The notes beneath the pieces are model-generated. The model worked only from the letters and a program-made list of their open reading frames with translations, was not told where the DNA came from and ran no database searches. A stretch of 50,485 bases of DNA from assembly GCF_011947365.2 (NCBI RefSeq), contig NZ_JAAVSH020000001.1, positions 4,011,422 to 4,061,906 of the forward strand, in the 5' to 3' direction. The DNA is from an endosymbiont of Lamellibrachia barhami (lineage in GTDB: Bacteria > Pseudomonadota > Gammaproteobacteria > Chromatiales > Chromatiaceae). The position numbers were made by a program, and so were the translations under genes. Below are positions 8,589-16,511 of the stretch, piece by piece; positions within the stretch are counted from its first letter, which is position 1; every line of letters begins with the position of its first letter.

Positions 8589-8675
8589 AGGGCCAAGGAG
8601 ATAGGGCCGAGGGCCAAGGTTTGAATGAAGATGACATTGCGCAATATATTCCCTCGGCCCTCGGCCCTCGGCCCT
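8589..8675. repeat. GGGCCRAGG nonamer cluster forming a long hairpin
   Basis: Between glyA and nrdR, three GGGCCRAGG nonamers (8589-8619) face complementary CCTYGGCCC copies (8651-8675) across about 31 bp. The arms can form a very GC-rich stem, and because each arm is itself made of repeats, register-shifted pairings are possible. It may act as a transcript stabiliser or attenuator ahead of nrdR. Confidence 0.6.
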
Positions 8676-8687
8676 TGGCCCTAGCCG

Positions 8688-9200
8688 ATGCGCTGTCCTT
8701 TTTGCGGAGCGCAGGATACCAAGGTCATCGACTCCCGCCTGGCGGGAGATGGCGATCAGATTCGACGTCGTCGTCAGTGTGCAGTCTGCCAGGAACGGTT
8801 CACCACTTATGAAGCCGCCGAGCTGAACCTGCCCAGGGTCGTCAAGCACGACGGTAGCCGCACGCCCTTCGATGGCCGCAAACTGCGTTCCGGCATGATG
8901 CGGGCGCTGGAGAAGCGCCCGGTCAGTACCGAACAGGTGGAGGCGGCAATCAACCACATCACCCGCAAGTTAACGGCCAGTGGGGAACGAGAAGTCGCGT
9001 CGCTGCAAATCGGGGAGATGGTCATGGATGAACTGAAGACGCTGGACCAGGTTGCCTATGTGCGCTTCGCATCTGTCTACCGCAAATTTGAGGATGTTAA
9101 CGCTTTCCGGGAGGAGATTGACCGCCTGGAGAGTCAACCCGGCCCCGAGGCGCGCAGACAGCAGATGGATCTTCTAAGTCGCGATAAAAAGGACAAATGA
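8688..9200 (+). CDS. nrdR: Transcriptional repressor NrdR
   Basis: This 170-residue protein is the ATP/dATP-sensing zinc repressor of ribonucleotide reductase genes. The N-terminal zinc ribbon is complete (C3, C6, C31, C34, with the RRRRQC segment) and is followed by the ATP-cone domain, including the [16 protein letters not shown] segment. The length is slightly above the usual 150-160 because of a polar C-terminal tail. The ATG lies directly after the hairpin at 8589-8675. Its last bases overlap ribD by four (ATGA), which implies translational coupling and one operon. Confidence 0.97.
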   Translation: MRCPFCGAQDTKVIDSRLAGDGDQIRRRRQCAVCQERFTTYEAAELNLPRVVKHDGSRTPFDGRKLRSGMMRALEKRPVSTEQVEAAINHITRKLTASGEREVASLQIGEMVMDELKTLDQVAYVRFASVYRKFEDVNAFREEIDRLESQPGPEARRQQMDLLSRDKKDK

Positions 9201-10321
9201 GTAGCGGCAGCGACCACGACTATATGGCCAGAGCGATTCGTCTGGCGGAGCGGGGACGTTATACCACCCACCCCAATCCCAGGGTTGGCTGTGTGTTGGT
9301 GAAGGGGGATGAGATTGTCGGTGAAGGCTACCATCGCCGTGCCGGAGAACCCCACGCCGAACGCAATGCCATCGCCATGGCGGGTGCGCGGGCCGAGGGA
9401 TCGACGGCTTATGTCACACTGGAGCCCTGCTGCCACCATGGGCGTACCCCACCCTGTACAGAAGGACTGATCGAAGCGGGTGTCACGCGTGTTGTGGCGG
9501 CGATGGAAGATCCCAATCCCCAAGTGTCAGGGAAGGGTCTGGCGCAGTTACAGCAGGCCGGAATAACTGCTGAGGTGGGGCTGATGCGGCTCCAGGCCGA
9601 GGCGCTGAATCCGGGCTTTATCAAGCACATGCATTACGGCAAACCCTTCGTGCGCTGTAAGCTGGCCATGAGTCTGGATGGGCGTACGGCAATGGCCAGT
9701 GGTGAGAGCAAGTGGATCACTTCGTCTGCGGCGCGCCATGATGTGCATTTGCTGCGCGCCCGCAGTAGCGCAATTCTGACCGGCATCTCCACGGTACTTG
9801 CTGACGATGCATCGATGAATGTACGGCTGACTTCCCAGGAGTTGGGGCTGGACGAAGGGCTGCAGACGCCACATCCGGTGAGGGTCGTTTTGGATCCGCA
9901 GTTGGAGATGTCACCCGCTGCAAAGATGCTGGCTCTACCGGGGAAAACGCTGGTACTGGGCAGTGATGACCATCCCCGGCAGGCGGCCGCCCTGGAGGCT
10001 GCGGGAGCCGAGGTGGTGCTGGTGACGCCCCGGGACGATGTGCTGGACCTGACTGCAGTGATGGCGCAGCTCACAGCGCGGGAACTGCATGAGGTGATGC
10101 TTGAGTCAGGTGCTGTGCTGGCCGGTGCAATGCTGGAGCAGCAGTTGATCGACGAACTGGTGATCTATGTTGCGCCCCACATCATGGGAGATGGGGCGAG
10201 GGGACTCTTCCATCTGCCGGGTCTGAAGAAGATGGAGGATCGTCTAGAACTCGATATCACCGACTTGCGCCAAGTGGGCGAAGAGATCCGTATCACTGCC
10301 CGCCCGCTATATCGGGAATAG
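9197..10321 (+). CDS. ribD: Bifunctional riboflavin deaminase/reductase RibD
   Basis: This 374-residue enzyme catalyses the second and third steps of riboflavin synthesis: deamination of the pyrimidinone and reduction of its ribosyl side chain. The N-terminal deaminase has the zinc ligands H53 and E55 (HAERNAI) and C78, C87 ([12 protein letters not shown]). The C-terminal reductase part starts near [13 protein letters not shown] (about residue 154). The length matches the family. The start overlaps the nrdR stop by four bases. A REP-like element lies between its stop and ribE. Confidence 0.96.
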   Translation: MSSGSDHDYMARAIRLAERGRYTTHPNPRVGCVLVKGDEIVGEGYHRRAGEPHAERNAIAMAGARAEGSTAYVTLEPCCHHGRTPPCTEGLIEAGVTRVVAAMEDPNPQVSGKGLAQLQQAGITAEVGLMRLQAEALNPGFIKHMHYGKPFVRCKLAMSLDGRTAMASGESKWITSSAARHDVHLLRARSSAILTGISTVLADDASMNVRLTSQELGLDEGLQTPHPVRVVLDPQLEMSPAAKMLALPGKTLVLGSDDHPRQAAALEAAGAEVVLVTPRDDVLDLTAVMAQLTARELHEVMLESGAVLAGAMLEQQLIDELVIYVAPHIMGDGARGLFHLPGLKKMEDRLELDITDLRQVGEEIRITARPLYRE

Positions 10322-10338
10322 AATCTGAAGCCACACGG

Positions 10339-10416
10339 TAGGCCGGTTCAAGCGTAGCGGAACCGGCAATCCGTAGACTCTGAAATGCCCGATCCGCTGA
10401 GCTTGATCGGGCCTAC
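10339..10416. repeat. REP-like element, copy A (two inverted units)
   Basis: The first unit (10339-10368) has a GGTTC/GAACC stem around the loop AAGCGTAGCG and starts with TAGGCC. The second unit (10386-10416) is in reverse orientation with a CGATC/GATCG stem and the loop CGCTGAGCTT. It sits at the 3' end of ribD, before ribE. Confidence 0.85.
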
Positions 10417-10442
10417 AGTTTGAGCAAGATAGCGAAATCAAT

Positions 10443-11102
10443 ATGTTTACAGGCATCATTCAATCGGTCGGCACGCTTGCTGGTCAGGAGCCTAAGGGCG
10501 GAGACGTGCGCCTTTACATCCACACTGGTCAGTTGGATTTGGCTGACGTTGCGCTTGGCGACAGTATCGCCACCAACGGTGTCTGTCTGACAGTGGTCGA
10601 GTTGCCTGGGGATGGTTTTCTGGCGGATGTCTCCCGCGAGACACTTTCCTTGACTACACTCCACAACCTCAAATCGGGCAGCCCAGTGAATTTGGAGAAG
10701 GCCTTGACCCTGAACTCCCGTCTTGGCGGCCACCTGGTGAGCGGACATGTGGATGGCGTGGGGAAGGTGGTGGGTCGCCGGGAGGATGCCAGATCCATCC
10801 GTCTCGACATCGAGGCACCCAAGGCGTTGGCGAAATATATCGCCCACAAGGGTTCTATCTGTGTAGATGGCGCCAGCTTGACGGTGAACGGCATCGACGG
10901 TAGTCGCTTCGATCTCAATATCGTTCCTCATACCCTGCAGGAGACGACCCTCGAAGGGATTCAGGTGGGGCATGAAGTGAACCTGGAAGTCGACTTGATC
11001 GCCCGCTACCTCGAACGGCTGGTGCTCGGGGAGAAGGCGTCTGAATCAGCGGCATCAGGTGTCACCGAAGCGTTGTTGATGGAACGGGGGTTTATCCGCT
11101 AA
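10443..11102 (+). CDS. ribE: Riboflavin synthase alpha subunit
   Basis: This 219-residue enzyme dismutates two lumazine molecules to riboflavin and the pyrimidine precursor. It shows the internal duplication of the family: MFTGIIQ at the very N-terminus with the SVNGVCLTV-like segment (here ATNGVCLTVV near residue 44), and the second barrel with GHVDGVGKV near residue 100 and CVDGASLTVNG near residue 139. The length is typical. The ribosome site is weak. The gene is followed by the remains of a duplicated ribB/A start instead of the intact gene. Confidence 0.95.
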   Translation: MFTGIIQSVGTLAGQEPKGGDVRLYIHTGQLDLADVALGDSIATNGVCLTVVELPGDGFLADVSRETLSLTTLHNLKSGSPVNLEKALTLNSRLGGHLVSGHVDGVGKVVGRREDARSIRLDIEAPKALAKYIAHKGSICVDGASLTVNGIDGSRFDLNIVPHTLQETTLEGIQVGHEVNLEVDLIARYLERLVLGEKASESAASGVTEALLMERGFIR

Positions 11103-11127
11103 AGGCTTAAACCTGGTCTGACAACGT

Positions 11128-11155
11128 TTGTTGTTAATCCCGCCTCTGTTACAAT
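11128..11155 (+). promoter_or_regulatory. Duplicated copy of the ribB/A promoter
   Basis: TTGTTG and TACAAT are separated by 16 bp, identical in both boxes to the promoter at 13844-13871. The duplication starts at 11122. If active, it now drives only the decayed copy and the RCK fragment. Confidence 0.5.
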
Positions 11156-11191
11156 TATCTGTTCGCTTCGCCGATAATCAAGACTGGATAT

Positions 11192-11720
11192 ATGTCCCTA
11201 ATACTACAGAAGAAATCACGTTTGTCTGAAACAGGAAGATGGTTGTCATCATGGATGATGAGGATCAGAGAACGAGGGCGATCTCATTATGGCTGCCGAG
11301 ATCGCACTGAGCGGTCAATTTATGGCCCAAGCGGCCGTGGCCTGATTCGCCTTTACGCTCACCAAAGAGAGCGCAGCCAGTTACGCCTGCCCCTTGATGG
11401 TGCCTACTTGTCTATTTGTTGGTGGCACTACTCTACAGTCTCTATCGAGGCCGCCGAAGGGTGGACCACCGGAATCTCACGCAGATCGGGCCACCAATTA
11501 TTTTGCCGCAGTGGCAGAGGACGCACAACCTCGTGATATCATAACCGGGACACATCTTCCGCTGATGGCGCAGCCTGGTGGTGCTGGTGCGTGCCGGCCA
11601 TGCCTCGAAGCGGGTGATCTGGCCTGCATGGTGGGCTTACGCTTCCGTCATCGTGTGGAGACTCTCAACGATGACGGGACCAGGCGCGCCGGTCGGACCT
11701 TGAGAAGTTTGCACAAGAGC
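11192..11720 (+). pseudogene. Decayed 5' copy of ribB/A
   Basis: This stretch is collinear with 13908-14460, the first half of the intact ribB/A gene; the homology, including the promoter region, begins at 11122 and 13838 respectively. Many one- to several-base deletions and insertions break the frame repeatedly, while long stretches between them remain identical, for example around VSIEAAEG and the segment encoding DEDRENEGD. The copy is about 25 bases shorter than its source. It stops abruptly after GCACAAGAGC at 11720, followed by unrelated sequence. It cannot make a functional DHBP synthase. The excess of indels over substitutions is odd and could reflect recent decay or read error. Confidence 0.9.
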
Positions 11721-11740
11721 AATACGTAACTGAAACGTAG

Positions 11741-12184
11741 TACCCCGATCTGAAGATCATCTGTGTCTCAGAGTCTCCCCAGTCCGGGCAGAAGTTGTTT
11801 GCGGCCGGTGCCAGCAAGGTCATAGATCCCTACGAGATCAGCGGGCGTAAGGTGCATGAACTGATCGCCCGGCCGATGATCGTCGATATGCTCGAACACA
11901 CGGTCTTCGGCAAACATCTCGACATTGCCGAGATCGAGATACCATTGGGCTCCTGTCTCTCAGGCAACCCTCTCAGCGCCCTGGATTTGGGCGGGCGCTA
12001 TAATGTGGTTCTGATGGGGGTGGTGGATATCGAGATGAGTGACAGCCTTATCTTCAGCACCAGTGGCGTCGACCATAAACTGGATGCCGGGGATATGCTT
12101 GTGGTAATTGGCCCGGCGGTCGAGATCACCCGCCTGAAGGGTGATCTCGAAGAGGATAGAACAGACCAGTTATTGGGGGGCTGA
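11741..12184 (+). pseudogene. Fragment of a TrkA/RCK-domain potassium channel or transport gene
   Basis: The reading frame is open from 11741 just after a stop; 11795 is the first possible (TTG) start. It encodes the end of an RCK-N domain (the segment KLFAAGASKVIDPYEISGRK) followed by a complete RCK-C domain with AEIEIPLGSCLSG and MLVVIGP. In Kch-like or TrkA-type proteins these regulate K+ flow by binding nucleotides or ions. The channel part and most of RCK-N are missing. The fragment is joined to the decayed ribB/A copy; a shared CGATCTGAA string near the join suggests microhomology. It ends overlapping the convergent small gene at 12170-12442. It is probably not expressed as a useful protein. 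Confidence 0.7.
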
Positions 12185-12442
12185 CAGGAGGTTTGCCAGG
12201 GTTGCTGATGCATTGCCTGTCTGTGCCTGCATCACCGTTTGCGGTGTCGTGCCCAAACGTTCCAGCACCTGATCCAACAGTGAACGTGCCTGCTCAGGTG
12301 TTTCCAGTGCGCCTTCCGGCCGGTTCTGTTCCAGCTCAAAAAGTTGGCGCGCCCCATCAATCTGTACATCGCTCGCCGTTGGCTCTGTATCTTGGACTCT
12401 TGCAGGAGTCTCTCCAGCTCCCCCCAGTCTATTCCAATCCAT
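12170..12442 (-). CDS. Small unknown protein, possibly cut by the insertion sequence
   Basis: This 90-residue reading frame is not recognised. It is acidic and glutamine/leucine rich, with two helical stretches (residues 30-50 and 52-70) and no signal peptide. The ATG directly abuts the end of the insertion sequence at 12443, so the true 5' part may have been cut off or displaced. Its 3' end overlaps the convergent RCK fragment by about 15 bases, which suggests it came with that fragment as part of one transferred piece of DNA. It may be a remnant. Confidence 0.45.
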   Translation of the reverse strand: MDWNRLGGAGETPARVQDTEPTASDVQIDGARQLFELEQNRPEGALETPEQARSLLDQVLERLGTTPQTVMQAQTGNASATLANLLSAPQ

Positions 12443-13786
12443 AAATGAGTCTGAAACAGGGTAGTTGAAAGTCAGTCAGAGAAGCCATTCAGCCGACTTT
12501 CTTATTCTGTTCAAAGATGGCCTTGAAGAGTTTACGTTTGGCCACGTTCATCTGTTTGGCTGCTTCATTGTCGCTGATAGCGAGTGCAATTGCATCCAGT
12601 TGCTTAAAGGTGATGCATGGCTTGAGTAAAGTGTCTGCCTTAGGCAGGGATTTGAGCTTGTCATAGGGGGTGTTCATCTCCTCGTAGGGATAACGTTTTT
12701 TCACCCTGCCCTTACTGTCGATGTGTGGAACAGGAAAGAGGCAGGGGCGGTGGAAATTGATGTAGGGATTAAAGTGTTGACGATGGAAGTCATTGAGCTG
12801 TGGAGCCCATCGACCGGGGATGTGGTCATAGCCCAGGTGTTTACGGATCACAGTGCCATTCTTTGACTCAGCCAGCGCATTATCATTGGAATGGCGTGGG
12901 CGTGATTTGGTGAACTCGATGGTCAGTTTATTGAGCAACTTTGCCACGGTCTGATTGATGTATTCCGAGCCGTTATCAGCATGAAAACCCAGAATGGGAA
13001 AGGGCAACGTCGCCATGATCTCTTTCAGTGCCGGGATCATGAAGCGTTCACTGATGCGCTCCACGGAAAAGACACACTGGAATTGAGTAACCTCGTCTAC
13101 CGCATTGATATGATAGACCCCTTTGATACCGTCCAAATCCCCCTGATGGACGGTATCGACCCGCAGATAGCCCGGCTGTCCCTTGGGGTTTGGTTTGCGC
13201 CGCTCCCCAATCTGCGAACGGGTGGGACGCGTCTTGTCGAAGTGGCGTCGTTGGCGTTGGTAGCCGGTAGAATGACGCAGGTTGTAAAGGTGGGAAACCG
13301 AGATATGGGAGAGCTGTTCAAAACGCGCATCCCCATGGACACGGTACATCCGTTCACATAGCTTTTTCGCGGCTGCTCCGCAGGGTGTGCCATGCAGTTC
13401 ATCGAGTTCTGCCAGCAGCAGGGCATCTTGGGTTGTGTAATAACGCTGGAAGCCAGTCACAGTGCGTTGGTGGCGTTGAATCTTTCCTGTCTTCCGGTAC
13501 TGAGCTACCAGCCTGGTCACCGTTTGGCGTGAGTAGCCACTGACGTGCTCCAGATAGCGCAATACCACTCCACACTCACATCGGCTAAGGGAAAGGTATT
13601 TGAACCGCACCAAGGTTTTTCTGATCCACCGGTAGCGCTCGTCTTTACCCTCAATGGAAAACTCAATTTCCGTGGTCCCATTCAGGAAGGCACGGACATC
13701 GTCCAGGGTCTGAATCTTCTTGTCGTTCATATAAGTCACCATGGGTGACCATCATGAACAGGAACTCCCTCTTTTCAGACTCATTT
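12443..13786 (-). mobile_element. Insertion sequence with a rve-type DDE transposase
   Basis: The left end starts AAATGAGTCTGAAA at 12443 and the right end has the inverted form, ending TTCAGACTCATTT at 13774-13786; the similarity continues inward as AGGG(T)AGTT. The element is about 1.34 kb and holds one transposase gene. A third copy of the terminal motif lies at 13809-13821. No clear target duplication can be assigned; a 3-bp CAT flanks the left end and the outer right copy. The IS family is not certain; it is one of the rve/integrase-core types. Confidence 0.75.
12489..13742 (-). CDS. Integrase-core (rve) DDE transposase
   Basis: This 417-residue transposase moves the surrounding insertion sequence. 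An N-terminal helix-turn-helix (GYSRQTVTRLVAQYRKTG, residues 69-86) is followed by an integrase-core domain with the catalytic triad D196 (RVDTVHQG), D256 (FHADNGSEY) and E292 (NALAESKNG); 35 residues separate the last two, as in the D-D-35-E class. The C-terminal region is basic. The frame is intact, so the element may still be active. IS481 or IS1202-like assignment is possible; I cannot choose between them from sequence reading. Confidence 0.88.
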   Translation of the reverse strand: MVTYMNDKKIQTLDDVRAFLNGTTEIEFSIEGKDERYRWIRKTLVRFKYLSLSRCECGVVLRYLEHVSGYSRQTVTRLVAQYRKTGKIQRHQRTVTGFQRYYTTQDALLLAELDELHGTPCGAAAKKLCERMYRVHGDARFEQLSHISVSHLYNLRHSTGYQRQRRHFDKTRPTRSQIGERRKPNPKGQPGYLRVDTVHQGDLDGIKGVYHINAVDEVTQFQCVFSVERISERFMIPALKEIMATLPFPILGFHADNGSEYINQTVAKLLNKLTIEFTKSRPRHSNDNALAESKNGTVIRKHLGYDHIPGRWAPQLNDFHRQHFNPYINFHRPCLFPVPHIDSKGRVKKRYPYEEMNTPYDKLKSLPKADTLLKPCITFKQLDAIALAISDNEAAKQMNVAKRKLFKAIFEQNKKVG

Positions 13787-13808
13787 CACGCTGGAATCGA
13801 GCCCTTCG

Positions 13809-13821
13809 TTCAGACTCATTT
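13809..13821. repeat. Extra copy of the insertion-sequence end
   Basis: TTCAGACTCATTT repeats the right terminal motif 35 bp outside the inner end. It may be the real end, or the remnant of an earlier insertion at the same place. Confidence 0.55.
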
Positions 13822-13843
13822 CATATTGGACAAGACTCAACGT

Positions 13844-13871
13844 TTGTTGTTAATCCCTCCTCTGTTACAAT
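13844..13871 (+). promoter_or_regulatory. Candidate promoter of ribB/A
   Basis: TTGTTG and TACAAT are 16 bp apart, about 40 bp before the ATG. The same arrangement is duplicated at 11128-11155. No FMN riboswitch is visible in the short leader. Confidence 0.5.
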
Positions 13872-13907
13872 TATCTGTTCGCTTCGCCGATAATCAAGAC
13901 TGGATAT

Positions 13908-15023
13908 ATGTCCCTTAATACTACAGAAGAAATCATTGCCGACCTGAAACAGGGGAAGATGGTTGTCATCATGGATGATGAGGATCGTGAGAACGAGGGC
14001 GATCTCATTATGGCTGCCGAGATCGTGACCCCGGATGCGGTCAATTTTATGGCCCGTTACGGCCGTGGCCTGATCTGCCTTACGCTCACCAAAGAGCGCT
14101 GCAGCCAGTTACGCCTGCCCCTGATGGTGCCCACTGACGATGAGCTGGCGGCGACCAATTTCACAGTCTCTATCGAGGCCGCCGAAGGGGTGACCACCGG
14201 AATCTCAGCCGCAGATCGGGCCACCACCATTTTGGCTGCAGTGGCAGAGGACGCACAACCTCAGGATATCGAGCAACCGGGACACATCTTTCCGCTGATG
14301 GCGCAGCCCGGTGGTGTGCTGGTGCGTGCCGGCCATACCGAAGCGGGGTGTGATCTGGCCCGCATGGCGGGCTTCTGCGCCGCTTCCGTCATCGTGGAGA
14401 TTCTCAACGATGACGGGACCATGGCGCGCCGGTCGGACCTTGAGAAGTTTGCACAAGAGCACGATCTGAAAATCGGCACCATCGCCGATCTGATCCAGTA
14501 TCGGGTGAAAAATGAGCATACGGTGGAGCGGGTCAGTGAATGTGCATTTCCCACCAAATATGGGAATTTTCGCTTGGTTGCCTATCAGGACATGGTGGAT
14601 AACGAGTTGCATCTGGCGCTGGTGATGGGGCATCCGAAGCCGGATAAGCCGACACTGGTTCGTGTTCACATGCAGAACAGCCTGTGTGATTTGTTCAGTT
14701 CAACCGCTGGTGATTGTGGTTGGCCACTTGAAAATGCCATGAAGCAGGTGGGTAAAGCGGGGCAAGGCGTGATCGTGGTGCTGCGCAATCACGATACCGC
14801 CCGAGAGATCGTGCAGCGTATGATGGAACTGCAGCTGCAGAGGCCGCAAGGCGAGTCGTTCGTTAAACAGGACAACAGTAAGGAGCTACGCACCTACGGT
14901 GTCGGCGCGCAGATTCTCTCTGATCTTGGTGTGCGCAAGATGCGCGTGCTCAGTGCGCCGAAGAGTATCCACGGCCTCTCCGGCTTCGGCATGGAAGTGG
15001 TTGAATACGTCGATTGTGAATAA
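13908..15023 (+). CDS. ribB: DHBP synthase with degenerate GTP cyclohydrolase II domain (RibBX type)
   Basis: This 371-residue protein makes the four-carbon DHBP unit of riboflavin from ribulose 5-phosphate. Residues 1-205 are a complete RibB domain: [17 protein letters not shown], and the [13 protein letters not shown] and [12 protein letters not shown] segments with the metal-binding histidine. The C-terminal half resembles GTP cyclohydrolase II but lacks the zinc-binding C-x10-C-x-C block; the region reads [15 protein letters not shown], with only two spaced cysteines. It is therefore unlikely to hydrolyse GTP. Such RibBX-type fusions are known in gammaproteobacteria, where a separate ribA supplies that step. 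It is followed by ribH after 62 bp. Confidence 0.92.
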   Translation: MSLNTTEEIIADLKQGKMVVIMDDEDRENEGDLIMAAEIVTPDAVNFMARYGRGLICLTLTKERCSQLRLPLMVPTDDELAATNFTVSIEAAEGVTTGISAADRATTILAAVAEDAQPQDIEQPGHIFPLMAQPGGVLVRAGHTEAGCDLARMAGFCAASVIVEILNDDGTMARRSDLEKFAQEHDLKIGTIADLIQYRVKNEHTVERVSECAFPTKYGNFRLVAYQDMVDNELHLALVMGHPKPDKPTLVRVHMQNSLCDLFSSTAGDCGWPLENAMKQVGKAGQGVIVVLRNHDTAREIVQRMMELQLQRPQGESFVKQDNSKELRTYGVGAQILSDLGVRKMRVLSAPKSIHGLSGFGMEVVEYVDCE

Positions 15024-15085
15024 CCAATAGCTGGAACGCGAGCGCGCGTTTTTGATAATAGATCTATTTTTTCAGGGTAAAGAAC

Positions 15086-15559
15086 ATGACCATCAAAACC
15101 ATTGAAGGCGCACTGACGATTGAGAATGCGCGGTTCTGTGTAGTGGCTGCGCGTTTCAACAGCTTTGTTGTGGAGAGTCTGGTGGACGGGGCGATTGACA
15201 CCCTGAAACGCCACGGCGCGTCTGAGGACGATATTACGCTGGTCAGACTGCCCGGCGCCTTTGAGATGCCGGTATTACTGGAGAAGATCGCCGCAAAGGG
15301 CGAATATGATGCCATCATCGCGCTGGGCGCAGTGATTCGTGGTGGCACCCCCCACTTTGAATATGTGGCCGGCGAGTGTGTGAAAGGGATGTCTCAGGTC
15401 AGCCTGAAACACGGCGTCCCCATCGCCTTCGGCGTATTGACGGTCGACACCATCGAACAGGCCATCGAGCGAGCAGGGACCAAGGCCGGCAACAAGGGTG
15501 CCGAAGCGACGCTCTCCGCTATCGAGATGGTGAATCTGCTGCGTCAGATCGAGGCATGA
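15086..15559 (+). CDS. ribH: 6,7-dimethyl-8-ribityllumazine synthase
   Basis: This 157-residue enzyme joins the RibB and RibD products into lumazine, the penultimate riboflavin step, usually in large capsid-like or pentameric assemblies. Visible motifs are [14 protein letters not shown] near residue 23, PGAFEMP near residue 56 and the [12 protein letters not shown] segment near residue 86 with the catalytic histidine. The ribosome site CAGGG is eight bases upstream. The stop overlaps the nusB start by four bases. Confidence 0.96.
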   Translation: MTIKTIEGALTIENARFCVVAARFNSFVVESLVDGAIDTLKRHGASEDDITLVRLPGAFEMPVLLEKIAAKGEYDAIIALGAVIRGGTPHFEYVAGECVKGMSQVSLKHGVPIAFGVLTVDTIEQAIERAGTKAGNKGAEATLSAIEMVNLLRQIEA

Positions 15560-15993
15560 GCCGCAGCCGCAAACGCAGTCAGGCGCGCCGGCATGCGGTT
15601 CAGGCCGTCTACCAGTGGCAGATGGCCGGTCAGGATATCGGTTCCATCATCGACCAGTTTTTGGCGGAGCAGGATATCAAAAGCTTCGAGGTGGCCTATT
15701 TCCAGGATCTGCTGCGCGGTGTTCCCAGACATCTGACTGAGCTGGATGAACTGCTGAAGCCTGTCCTCGATCGCGCTATCGAAAGCGTCGATCCAGTGGA
15801 GCGGGCGGTGCTGCGCCTCGGTGTCTATGAATTAAACTACCACCCGGAGGTGCCCTATCGGGTGGTAATAAACGAATCGGTGGAGTTGGCCAAGGTGTTT
15901 GGGGCGGAGCAGGGCCACAGGTTCGTCAATGGTGTATTGGACAAAGTGGCCAGAGAGATTCGTAAGGTAGAGATGAAGGCTAAAAAGGCCTGA
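15556..15993 (+). CDS. nusB: Transcription antitermination factor NusB
   Basis: This 145-residue RNA-binding protein works with NusE (S10) in rRNA antitermination. I chose the ATG at 15556, which overlaps the ribH stop (ATGA), rather than the upstream start in the same frame, because the family begins with an arginine-rich helix as in [20 protein letters not shown]. The all-helical C-terminal part with [11 protein letters not shown] and [15 protein letters not shown] is typical. It is convergent with psiE, with only one base between the stops. Confidence 0.96.
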   Translation: MSRSRKRSQARRHAVQAVYQWQMAGQDIGSIIDQFLAEQDIKSFEVAYFQDLLRGVPRHLTELDELLKPVLDRAIESVDPVERAVLRLGVYELNYHPEVPYRVVINESVELAKVFGAEQGHRFVNGVLDKVAREIRKVEMKAKKA

Positions 15994-15994
15994 A

Positions 15995-16408
15995 TTAGAA
16001 CTCATCCTGCTGGCTGCCGAGTTTCGAATTGCCATACCTCAGTACCAGGATGGCAAATGTCAGCATCAATATTGCGCCGGTCAGAGTGAAAATGGTCTCG
16101 TTGGACATGGCCTTGATGTCGATGGTCAGCAGGCGCGTAAGCGCTGTGACGGCGATATAGATCAGGAACTGCACCGGCATGCGGCGGGTCTTGAAATAGA
16201 TGCCGACCATCGCGCCCAGTTCCAGATAGATGAAGAGCAGCAGGATGTCCTTCAGTGTGGCGTGACCGTGAGAGATCATCTCCAGATAAACGGTTACACT
16301 CGACCAGATTACAGTGGCTCCGATCACGAACAGACCGATGGTGTGGAACAGTTCGACCATGAGGTCTCCTGCCTTCTCAATCTTGTTAAAATGTTCGTGT
16401 TCGCTCAT
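15995..16408 (-). CDS. psiE: PsiE-family inner-membrane protein
   Basis: This 137-residue protein belongs to the phosphate-starvation-inducible E family, whose biochemical role is unknown. It has four predicted membrane helices (about 20-42, 52-72, 78-96 and 103-124) and the family segments LELGAMVGIYFKTRRMPVQF and ITALTRLLTID-like (here VTALTRLLTIDIK). A short charged N-terminus precedes the first helix. It is divergent from thiL with about 100 bp between; no clear Pho box was seen there. Confidence 0.85.
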   Translation of the reverse strand: MSEHEHFNKIEKAGDLMVELFHTIGLFVIGATVIWSSVTVYLEMISHGHATLKDILLLFIYLELGAMVGIYFKTRRMPVQFLIYIAVTALTRLLTIDIKAMSNETIFTLTGAILMLTFAILVLRYGNSKLGSQQDEF

Positions 16409-16511
16409 CTTTGATACCTGTCACCATAATCCGCATACTTTAAACTGCGCAAGCTACACTGATATTGTCTCGATAGGCAAGCCTTCTTTCGTAATAAACC
16501 ATTGAAAATTC

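Noticed and set aside
10322-10442. Possible FMN riboswitch before ribE
   Set aside because: The spacer is filled by a REP-like element; the conserved blocks of the FMN aptamer are not present here or before ribB/A.
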